From: Planctomycetota bacterium
GTDB lineage: Bacteria > Planctomycetota > UBA1135
Assembly (NCBI GenBank): GCA_014382465.1
Contig: JACNJP010000476.1
Coordinates: 1 to 5,444, forward strand
Length of the DNA: 5,444 nt
Reading direction: 5' to 3'
Shown: piece after piece, positions 1 through 5,153 of the stretch
Layout of the letters: every line of letters begins with the position of its first letter
How positions within the stretch are numbered: position 1 is the first letter of the stretch
Program-made: the position numbers and the translations under genes
Notes under the pieces: model-generated
The model's database searches: none
Told to the model about the DNA's origin: nothing
Seen by the model: the letters and a program-made list of their open reading frames with translations, nothing else

Positions 1-170
1 TTTTTGTCCAAGATACGGCCGCCCCCGAACACCCCCCCCCCTCCCCCCCCCGCCCTTTCCCCGTCCTCGAAAAGCCCCGCGCCGCCCCCCCGGTGGGCTC
101 CCCGGGCGGCTGGAGCGGGGCCCCCCGCAGGGTGGCAGGGGCCGCGGCGGCCGCGCCCCCGCCCTGGGCC
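1..170. other. Low-complexity C/G-homopolymer zone, probable sequencing or assembly artefact
   Basis: The plus strand carries a C10 run (32-41), one T, then a C9 run (43-51), with further C4-C7 runs up to about 130. Read from inside the contig towards its end, on the minus strand, these are growing G runs. Poly-G tails are a known artefact of two-colour Illumina chemistry, and the zone coincides with loss of the expected PP2C motifs. The base calls here should not be trusted for translation. A genuine G-rich sequence is the alternative. Confidence 0.5.
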
Positions 171-376
171 GGGCCGGCGAGGCTGCCATCCGGCGCCAGC
201 AGGCCGGCGCCGTCCCCGAGGTCCAGGATCAGGCAGGCGTCCTCGTTGACGGTCTCCTTGTCCGGCGATCGCACCGTGGTGACCACCGCCGTGCCCCAGG
301 CGACCTCCACTCCCCGGGGCTGGACCAGGTCCTCCGCGGACAGCAGCAACTCCCGGGGCGGCAGGGCAGGGTTCAT
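1..376 (-). CDS. Probable PP2C-family Ser/Thr protein phosphatase, N-terminal part (cut by window edge)
   Basis: This minus-strand frame opens with ATG at 376 and stays open to the left edge, so the gene is partial (about 125 codons). PP2C phosphatases are metal-dependent cytoplasmic enzymes that remove phosphate from Ser/Thr residues, often opposing Hanks-type kinases. Residues 29-50 read like the family's first strands: a TAVVTTVRS strand, then NEDA at residues 44-47, where E45-D46 match the metal-site acidic pair. A short strand and a D63-G64 pair follow, at the place of the conserved DG of the DGxGG motif. The GG that should follow is not intact (DGSLAGPAQGG), and beyond residue ~70 the translation becomes low-complexity Gly/Ala/Pro, then Gly/Arg. 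I read this as sequence error at a contig end rather than real divergence. The start lies 56 bases downstream of the stop of the 433-1188 gene on the same strand, so the two may be cotranscribed. No clear Shine-Dalgarno is visible. The family call rests on a short stretch and is moderate. Confidence 0.5.
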   Translation of the reverse strand, partial: MNPALPPRELLLSAEDLVQPRGVEVAWGTAVVTTVRSPDKETVNEDACLILDLGDGAGLLAPDGSLAGPAQGGGAAAAAPATLRGAPLQPPGEPTGGAARGFSRTGKGRGGEGGGCSGAAVSWTK

Positions 377-432
377 CGGCGACGGCGATTCTAGGCTGGC
401 CGCCGCGAAACCTCGCTGCGCCGGGAGCTGGG

Positions 433-1188
433 TCAGACCCGGAACCCGAACTCGACCAGGCCGACCCGGCCGCTCGACCTCTGGGTGACCTCGACCGCCA
501 GGCTGCCGCGGCGCGCGTCCACCGGCGGCACGAAGCTGAGGGTCATCCAGGCCGGCTTGTCGACCGCGAGCCAGGTCCACGGCTCGACGGCCTCGATCTG
601 ACCGGCGGTGCCGCCGGCCAAGCCCTCGCCCTCGATGGCTTCGATCAGGCCGCGCGCGCTCGGCAGCACCCGGTGCAGCCGCGGGCCCCAGCCGAGCGCG
701 TCGCCCTGGAAGTCGAAGCGGAACTCGTCCGGCCTCGAGCCGACCAGGAACAGGGTGAAGTTGGCGCGGCCGGGGCGGAAGCGGACCTCGCGGCCGCGCT
801 GGCGCTCGGCGCGCACCGGGCCGACCCGCACGTCGAAGCCGCCGGCCCACGACCAGCGCCCGGGATCCTGCAGGCGCAGCAGGTCGGGAGGCAGCCGGTC
901 GGGGCTCGCGCTGGGCGTCCCGGAGGCCGGGAAGTCCAACTTCAGCCGCTCGCGGCCGCCCGCGGCGATCGGCGGCACCGGCAGCCGGAACACGCTGGTC
1001 GGCTCGGTGAAGGCGCCCAGCGGCAAGGCGCCGACGTCCATCGCCGCCGGCGTCGAGCGGATCGGACCGTCATTGTGGACGGTGACCTCAAGGAGCACCG
1101 CGCCGGCCGGGTCGGTTCGGAAGTCGATGTCCTCGCGTTCGACGCGCAAGGGACACGGTGTGGTGGATCGGAGGAGCTCGGTGTGCAT
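433..1188 (-). CDS. Hypothetical protein of 251 aa, probable beta-sandwich (Ig/CARDB-like N-terminal part)
   Basis: I do not recognise this protein as a named family. It starts at ATG 1188 (MHTELLRSTT) and ends with TGA at 435-433. There is no signal peptide and no membrane segment, so it is probably cytoplasmic. Residues ~13-88 look like one Ig-like sandwich: alternating hydrophobic strands, a central VLLEVTVHNDG strand (31-41), then a Pro/Gly-rich linker and a paired strand (RERLKLDF, 79-86). This is the pattern of CARDB or DUF11-type adhesion domains. Residues ~105-170 are a second strand-rich part with many Arg and Phe (NFTLFLVG, EFRFDFQG). Residues ~198-251 are a third block with a Trp-rich turn (PWTWLAVDKPAW) and two closing strands. 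The codon pattern fits a real gene, and antisense frames over it lack family features. No good ribosome site precedes the ATG; a GTG sits directly before it. The PP2C-like gene follows 56 bases downstream on the same strand, so a shared transcript is likely. Function unknown. Confidence 0.7.
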   Translation of the reverse strand: MHTELLRSTTPCPLRVEREDIDFRTDPAGAVLLEVTVHNDGPIRSTPAAMDVGALPLGAFTEPTSVFRLPVPPIAAGGRERLKLDFPASGTPSASPDRLPPDLLRLQDPGRWSWAGGFDVRVGPVRAERQRGREVRFRPGRANFTLFLVGSRPDEFRFDFQGDALGWGPRLHRVLPSARGLIEAIEGEGLAGGTAGQIEAVEPWTWLAVDKPAWMTLSFVPPVDARRGSLAVEVTQRSSGRVGLVEFGFRV

Positions 1189-1521
1189 CACCCAGGGGGG
1201 CAGGAATGATGGTTTCGGCTGTCTCCACCCTACCGGAAGGGGCTGAGGCAGCGGGAGAATCTGCCCCGGAGGCAGCCGCGACCGTTTTCCCCGTCTCCGA
1301 GCTTGGATTCCTTCACCGCTCCTCCCGAGATCGGCCGCGGCTCCCAAGATCTCCGGTTTCTTCCCGCCGAGGCCCGGGGAGCCGGTGCGGGGCGGTCCGA
1401 GCGCTCTTAGCATCGTTCTCCGACCCCGATGGCCGGACCTCCCCCGCCGCCTCCCGACCATGACCGAGCCGCGCATTCTCCCCCCAGCCAAGCGCGCCTG
1501 GCCCGACGAATGCCCCGCTTG
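1189..1521. other. Divergent intergenic region (about 330 bp) with a short upstream ORF
   Basis: This spacer separates the minus-strand gene starting at 1188 from the plus-strand mutarotase-like gene, so it should hold promoters for both. I see no convincing -35/-10 pair, operator or riboswitch on either strand. It is less regular in GC than the flanking genes and contains several pyrimidine runs. A small hairpin is possible at about 1247-1265 (GGCAG and CTGCC around a 9-base loop), but it is too weak to call. A 20-codon ORF (ATG 1460, MTEPRILPPAK..., TGA 1520-1522) overlaps the preferred ATG of the next gene in the form TGATG. It could be a leader peptide or chance. Confidence 0.4.
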
Positions 1522-2508
1522 ATGCCCGCGACCCTCGACGTCCTCGAGCGGGACGGCTGGCGCGTCTACTCGCTGCGCAACGAACGGCTCCGGTTCGACC
1601 TGACGCCGGCGCTCGGCGGCAAGATCACCGAGCTGGTCTCGGCGCCGAGCGGCCGCTCCTGGCTGTGGCGGAACCCGCGCCTGCCGCAGCGGCGGCCCCG
1701 GCCGGGGGGGTCCTACATCCACGACTTCGACACCGGCGGCTGGGACGAGATCTTCCCGACCATCGGCCTGTGCGCGTCGCCGGCGGGCGTGTGGTCCCGC
1801 GCGGAGCTGACCGACCACGGCGAGCTGTGGTGCCGGCCGTGGACCGTCGAGCGGGCGGCGCAGACCGAGGATGGCGTCTCGGTCCTGCTGGCGCTCGATG
1901 ACCTCGCCTTGCCGGTCCGGATCGAGAAGGAGATCTGCCTCGAACCCGGCGAGGCCGGCTTCGAGTTCCGCTACCGGGTCACCAACCGCGCCTCGGAGCA
2001 GGTGCCCTACATCTGGTGCAGCCACCCGCTGCTGCGGGCCGAGCCGGGCATGAGGCTGCGCTTTCCGACGGGCACCCGCTGGCGCTGCGAAGCGTCCCGG
2101 GGCCTGCGCGGCCTGGCGCCCGGCGCGCCCGTGGGCTGGCCGCGCGCGGCTACTGCCGACGGCGCCGAGCTCGATCTAGGGGCTCCGGCCGACGGGCCGC
2201 TGGGCTGGGCCGCCAAGCTATTCACTGAAGCCATGCCGGAGGGCTGGGTCGAATGGGGGCCCGCCGGGGGCGGCGAGAGGATGCGCCTCAGCTTCGATCC
2301 GGGGGCGATGCCCCACCTCGGCCTGTGGCTGAACCTGCGCGGGTGGACCGGCACCGCCGGCGAGCCCTATCTGAACATCGGCGTCGAGCCCGGGACCAGC
2401 CCGTTCGATTCCCTGTTCACCGCCGCGGCCAGCGGCACGGCGCGGATCCTGGACGTCGGCGGCGAACACCGCTGGTCGCTGCGCTGCGACTTCCTGCCCT
2501 CCGGCTGA
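1522..2508 (+). CDS. Galactose mutarotase-fold protein, aldose 1-epimerase-like
   Basis: The protein (328 aa from ATG 1522) has the beta-sandwich fold of aldose 1-epimerases, which interconvert alpha and beta anomers of free sugars. Positions that match the family: LTPALGGKI near residues 27-35, the opening strand and Gly-Gly turn; GGWDEIFPT (72-80); DHGELW (98-103), with H99 in the place of the first conserved His; CSHPLL (166-171), with H168 in the place of the general-acid His; and NIGVEP (285-290), with E289 in the place of the catalytic Glu. Length is normal for the family. There is no signal peptide, so it should act in the cytoplasm. The frame is open upstream to ATG 1429, but those extra codons encode a Pro-rich, unconserved run, so I reject that start; ATG 1510 is a close alternative. 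No clear Shine-Dalgarno precedes either ATG. The stop TGA (2506-2508) directly abuts the stop of the convergent gene. The sugar substrate cannot be read from sequence, and a non-catalytic sugar-binding role is possible. Confidence 0.78.
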   Translation: MPATLDVLERDGWRVYSLRNERLRFDLTPALGGKITELVSAPSGRSWLWRNPRLPQRRPRPGGSYIHDFDTGGWDEIFPTIGLCASPAGVWSRAELTDHGELWCRPWTVERAAQTEDGVSVLLALDDLALPVRIEKEICLEPGEAGFEFRYRVTNRASEQVPYIWCSHPLLRAEPGMRLRFPTGTRWRCEASRGLRGLAPGAPVGWPRAATADGAELDLGAPADGPLGWAAKLFTEAMPEGWVEWGPAGGGERMRLSFDPGAMPHLGLWLNLRGWTGTAGEPYLNIGVEPGTSPFDSLFTAAASGTARILDVGGEHRWSLRCDFLPSG

Positions 2509-2949
2509 TCAGCGCCGCAGCAGATCCTGGGTCTTGCGCTCGGTGGGGAACATCATGGCCAGCCAGGCCACGGCGAGGAAGGGCGCGATCGCGAACGGCA
2601 GGGAGGCTGTGACGAAGGCGAAGGAGCCGCCGGCGATGCCGAAGCCCTCGGCCAGCGCCGCCCGCAGGACCGTGCGGGAGACGATCGCCTGGCCGGCCTC
2701 TTGGGACCTGCCCTGGCGCAGGAACTCCGCCAGCCGCTGCTCGAAGCCGCCCTGGCTCATCACCGGCAGCCCCACGGCGACGCCTCCCAGCAGCACGAGA
2801 GCCAGCCAGAATGGCCCGGTCGAGAGCCCCGTCGGCGCGATCCGGCCCGAAGCCACCATGACCGAGACGATTCCGCCGAACAGAAAGCAGCCCGCCATCA
2901 AGGCGCCGACGATGAACTGCTGAACACGCGTGATGCTGGAGGACTGCAT
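2509..2949 (-). CDS. Small integral membrane protein, four predicted helices, function unknown
   Basis: This is a 146-aa protein from ATG 2949 to TGA 2511-2509. Hydrophobic stretches suggest four helices: residues ~12-33 (FIVGALMAGCFLFGGIVSV), ~46-64 (PFWLALVLLGGVAVGLPVM), ~95-115 (ALAEGFGIAGGSFAF) and ~117-134 (LPFAIAPFLAVAWLAMMF). A charged loop at 65-93 (FEQRLAEFLRQGRSQEAG) separates the two hairpins, and a charged tail (TERKTQDLLRR) follows. An acidic residue, E101, sits at the start of the third helix. I do not recognise a named family. The gene has the same direction as the PLP enzyme upstream. The composite palindrome ends only 6 bases before the ATG, so no normal Shine-Dalgarno is present and the palindrome would be the 5' leader of any readthrough transcript. 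Its stop touches the stop of the mutarotase-like gene on the other strand. Confidence 0.75.
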   Translation of the reverse strand: MQSSSITRVQQFIVGALMAGCFLFGGIVSVMVASGRIAPTGLSTGPFWLALVLLGGVAVGLPVMSQGGFEQRLAEFLRQGRSQEAGQAIVSRTVLRAALAEGFGIAGGSFAFVTASLPFAIAPFLAVAWLAMMFPTERKTQDLLRR

Positions 2950-2955
2950 GGCAGA

Positions 2956-3016
2956 GGGGTCGTACGTCAGTTGATATTGGAGGTACGACCCCCAATATCA
3001 ATCGATGTACGACCCC
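2956..3016. repeat. 61-bp composite palindrome (REP/MITE-like or structured RNA element)
   Basis: Outer arms GGGGTCGTAC (2956-2965) and GTACGACCCC (3007-3016) are perfect inverted repeats. Inner arms TTGATATTGG (2971-2980) and CCAATATCAA (2992-3001) are a second perfect pair. The five bases between arms on each side are largely pairable as plus-strand RNA (G-U, U-A, C-G, one A-C mismatch, G-U), giving a stem of ~25 positions. The 11-base loop holds a third copy of the outer arm, GTACGACCCC at 2983-2992, sharing one C with the inner arm. The AT-rich inner arms stand out against the GC-rich surroundings. The element sits between two co-directional minus-strand genes, overlaps the end of the upstream one and stops 6 bases short of the next start codon. 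There is only one copy in this window. There is no U-tract after the stem, so it is not a standard intrinsic terminator. Identity as a dispersed repeat is inferred. Confidence 0.75.
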
Positions 3017-3983
3017 GGATTGTGGCCAGTTGGGCGGGATCGGGGTTGCCGCCGGAGACTACGGCGGCCAAACGGAGGGGGGAATCGGGGGTCCGGCCCT
3101 GAAGCAGGTCTGCGGGGAGGGCACCGGACAGGACGAGGGCGGGGGCGGCGGCGCCGGCGGGTTCGACGGCCCAGCCGCCTTGGAGGACCAGTTGGCGCTG
3201 GGCGGCGAAGATGGCTCGGTCCTCGAGGGTCAGGACGCGGTCGACACACTCCAGGGCGATGGCGACGTTGAGGGCGCCGGAGTCGAGCGGGCAGAGGCCC
3301 TGGACCTGGGTGGTGATGCGTTCCAGGGTGACCGGCCGCCGCGCCTCGAGCCCGAGGCTCAGGCTCGGCGCCCCGGCCGGCTCCACGCCGAGCACGCGCA
3401 CGCGGCCGCCGCTGAGCCGCCCCAGCGCGAGCGAGCAGCCGCCGATCAGGCCGCCGCCACCCACAGGACAGACGACGACCTCGACCTCCGGCCACTCCTC
3501 GAGGATCTCCGCTGCGAGCGTGCCGGCCCCCTCCACCGTGCGTGTGGCGTCGTAGGGATGGACCAGCACGGCGCCGGCCGCCACCGCCGCGGCGCAGGCG
3601 GCTTCGGCCTCTTGGCGGGTCGGGCTCAGCACCACCTCGGCGCCGCGCTCGCGGCAGGCGGCGACCTTGTTGGGGTAGGCGTCGGCGGGCATGAACACGG
3701 TGCACGGCACTCCCGCGCGCTGCGCCGCCCAGGCCAAGGCGCCGGCGTGGTTGCCGGAGCTGGTCGCCACGACCCCCGCGCGCCGGCCGGCGGCGTCGAG
3801 CTGCGACACCTGGTTCCAGGCGCCGCGCGCCTTGAAGGCGCCCGCCACCTGGAGACACTCGAGCTTCAGCCGCAGTTCGATCCGCGGATCGCCCGACGGG
3901 AACCGCGCCAGCGGCGTGCGCTCCACCACGCCGCGCAGCCGCGCGGCCGCGGCTTGGAAGTCGATCTCGGGCCAGCGGTCCAC
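2967..3983 (-). CDS. Fold-type-II PLP enzyme, threonine/serine dehydratase family
   Basis: This is a 338-aa cytoplasmic enzyme. Family members eliminate water and ammonia from Thr or Ser (giving 2-oxobutyrate or pyruvate) or racemise Ser. Visible hallmarks are VERTPL (20-25); GAFKARGA (48-55) with K51 as the PLP Schiff-base lysine; SSGNHAGALA (75-84), the substrate and carboxylate loop; P99 and D101 in the MPADAYPNK segment; the phosphate-binding Gly loop VGGGGLIGG (174-182); VEPAGAA (273-279); and VVSGGN (308-313), which contacts the PLP ring nitrogen. There is no C-terminal ACT regulatory domain, so this is the short, catabolic or racemase-like type rather than IlvA. The start is GTG at 3983, since the nearby ATG at 3988 is out of frame. 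A TATTCT box lies six bases upstream of the GTG, with no Shine-Dalgarno, so a leaderless transcript is possible. The last ~16 residues (RGRTSIDIGGRTSNIN) and the TGA lie inside the palindrome and are not family sequence. Exact substrate is uncertain. Confidence 0.88.
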   Translation of the reverse strand: MDRWPEIDFQAAAARLRGVVERTPLARFPSGDPRIELRLKLECLQVAGAFKARGAWNQVSQLDAAGRRAGVVATSSGNHAGALAWAAQRAGVPCTVFMPADAYPNKVAACRERGAEVVLSPTRQEAEAACAAAVAAGAVLVHPYDATRTVEGAGTLAAEILEEWPEVEVVVCPVGGGGLIGGCSLALGRLSGGRVRVLGVEPAGAPSLSLGLEARRPVTLERITTQVQGLCPLDSGALNVAIALECVDRVLTLEDRAIFAAQRQLVLQGGWAVEPAGAAAPALVLSGALPADLLQGRTPDSPLRLAAVVSGGNPDPAQLATIRGRTSIDIGGRTSNIN

Positions 3984-4018
3984 GGCATCAGAATACCGTC
4001 GGTTAAGGTGGAGCCGCC
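3984..4018. promoter_or_regulatory. Compact 35-bp divergent control region
   Basis: Two divergent start codons (GTG 3983 on minus, ATG 4019 on plus) are separated by only 35 bp. On the minus strand a -10-like TATTCT (3995-3990) stands six bases before the GTG, but no -35 match is seen at the usual distance. On the plus strand no convincing promoter is visible and its -35 would have to lie within the dehydratase gene. Any promoters must therefore overlap each other and the coding sequence. Confidence 0.35.
4005..4013 (+). promoter_or_regulatory. Ribosome binding site for the secreted propeller gene
   Basis: AAGGTGGAG resembles the AAGGAGG consensus and ends five bases before ATG 4019. It is the clearest Shine-Dalgarno in the window and fixes the start of that gene. 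Confidence 0.6.
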
Positions 4019-5143
4019 ATGCCCCTCCTGATCGCCGCCCTCCTCCTCGCCGCCCCGCAAGCCACCTGGACCGTCGAGCCCCACCCGCAGTGGACCGGCG
4101 TCTTCGACCGCAGCAGCGGCTGGACCGGCGCCGACGGCATTTACTCGATCCCGCTCAACGGCGACGACCGGCGCGGCTCCCTGGCCGCCAGCTTCTTCGT
4201 CTTCAGCGACACCTTCATCGGCGACGTCGACCCGCAGGGGCACCGCCTCAGCGGCACGACCTTGGTCAACAACACCGTCGCCTTCCTGCCGGCGGGAGTC
4301 GGACCGGCGCCGGGCAGGATCATCTTCGACTGGGGGACCGTCAACGGCAGCCCGGCGGCGGTGTTCCGGCCCGCGACTCCCAACACCCAGCCGGGCGACT
4401 TCTACTGGATGAAGGACGGCGTCGCCATCGACGGCCAGCTGCACCTCTTCGCTGGCCGCTTCAACAGCGACCCGCCGCCCTTCAGCCGCCACGGCGTCTG
4501 CCTGATCTCGATCCCGCTGACCGACCGGCCGCCCTTCCCGCGCGCGCAGCAGCGCGACACGCCCTTCTGGCGGCCCGAGACCCCCATCCGCGGCCAGCTC
4601 GCCCTCGGCGGCGCGGTCCTCGAGAACACCGTCGAAGCCGGCGCGCCCCACCCCGACGGCTTCGTCTACGTCTACGGCGTGCAGGAGGACGCCCTCAGCA
4701 AGAAGGCGATCGTCTCGCGCGTGCCGCGGGCCGACTTCGCCAACTTCGCCGCCTGGCGCTTCTGGGACGGCGCCGGCTGGTCCGGCGACTTCGAGGACAG
4801 CCGGCCGGTCGCCGGCCGCATCAGCACCGAGATGAGCGTCACGCCGCTGGCCGACGGCCGCTACCTGATGGTCTTCATGCTCGACACCATCAGCCGCAAG
4901 ATCGCGGTGCGCAGCGCGCCGGCGCCGCAGGGCCCGTGGGGCGACTTCACGGTGATCTACGACATCCCGGTGCCGTCGAATCCGCCTGGGCTGTTCACCT
5001 ACCACGCCAAGGCCCACCCGCACCTGTCGGACCCAGGCGAGCTGCTGATCAGCTTCAACGTCAACACCAGCGGCAGCTTCTGGGACCACTTCACCTACGC
5101 CGACATCTACCGGCCGCGCTTCGTCCGGCTGATCCTGCAGTAG
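4019..5143 (+). CDS. Secreted five-bladed beta-propeller protein, DUF4185/DUF5005-like, putative glycosidase
   Basis: This is a 374-aa protein with a short hydrophobic N-terminus (PLLIAALLLAAPQA, residues 2-15) that looks like a signal peptide, though it lacks the usual positive charge. The mature part has repeated strand-turn blocks typical of GH43/GH62-related propellers: WTGADGIYSIPL (35-46), FFVFSDTFIGD (59-69), NNTVA (84-88), FYWMKDG (128-134), FVYVYG (215-220), IVSRVPRADF (231-240), STEMSVTPLADGRYL (269-283), IAVRSAPAPQGPW (295-307) and YHAKAHPHLSDPGELLISFN (328-347). The SDT-F, NNT and HAKAHP segments match what I recall of DUF4185/DUF5005 proteins. These are mostly uncharacterised and placed near glycan-degrading enzymes. 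Acidic residues at D39, D64 and E271 could be catalytic, but I cannot assign them. A good ribosome site precedes the ATG. It is divergent from the dehydratase and convergent with the GH95-like gene, with a 10-base gap. Substrate unknown. Confidence 0.72.
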   Translation: MPLLIAALLLAAPQATWTVEPHPQWTGVFDRSSGWTGADGIYSIPLNGDDRRGSLAASFFVFSDTFIGDVDPQGHRLSGTTLVNNTVAFLPAGVGPAPGRIIFDWGTVNGSPAAVFRPATPNTQPGDFYWMKDGVAIDGQLHLFAGRFNSDPPPFSRHGVCLISIPLTDRPPFPRAQQRDTPFWRPETPIRGQLALGGAVLENTVEAGAPHPDGFVYVYGVQEDALSKKAIVSRVPRADFANFAAWRFWDGAGWSGDFEDSRPVAGRISTEMSVTPLADGRYLMVFMLDTISRKIAVRSAPAPQGPWGDFTVIYDIPVPSNPPGLFTYHAKAHPHLSDPGELLISFNVNTSGSFWDHFTYADIYRPRFVRLILQ

Positions 5144-5153
5144 GTCTCGCGGC

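Noticed and set aside
32..51. C10-T-C9 tract as a regulatory or phase-variation tract
   Set aside because: It lies at the window edge amid several other homopolymers where expected protein motifs are lost, so an artefact is more likely.
1429..1521. Earlier ATG for the mutarotase-like gene
   Set aside because: It adds a Pro- and Arg-rich run with no homology-like pattern and no ribosome site; family sequence begins after 1522.
1189..2025. Minus-strand frame continuing upstream of 1188 to give a 530-aa protein
   Set aside because: The upstream part is Arg/Pro/Gly-rich with no family features and lies antisense to the mutarotase-like gene; only the part from ATG 1188 reads like a protein.
2417..3001. 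194-aa minus-strand frame starting within the palindrome
   Set aside because: Different frame from the membrane protein, Arg/Gly/Ala-rich, running past the convergent stop; the 146-aa frame has clear transmembrane helices.
2956..3016. Palindrome as an ordinary intrinsic terminator of the dehydratase gene
   Set aside because: There is no U-tract after the stem on either strand, the stop codon lies inside the stem, and an extra arm copy in the loop is not explained by a terminator.
2967..3983. Biosynthetic threonine deaminase (IlvA)
   Set aside because: The protein ends right after the catalytic domain and lacks the C-terminal ACT regulatory region, so a specific symbol is not justified.
3030..4031. 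333-aa plus-strand open frame over the dehydratase gene
   Set aside because: It is antisense to a clear PLP enzyme and its composition is Gly/Arg/Ala-rich; it is a shadow of GC-rich codon bias.
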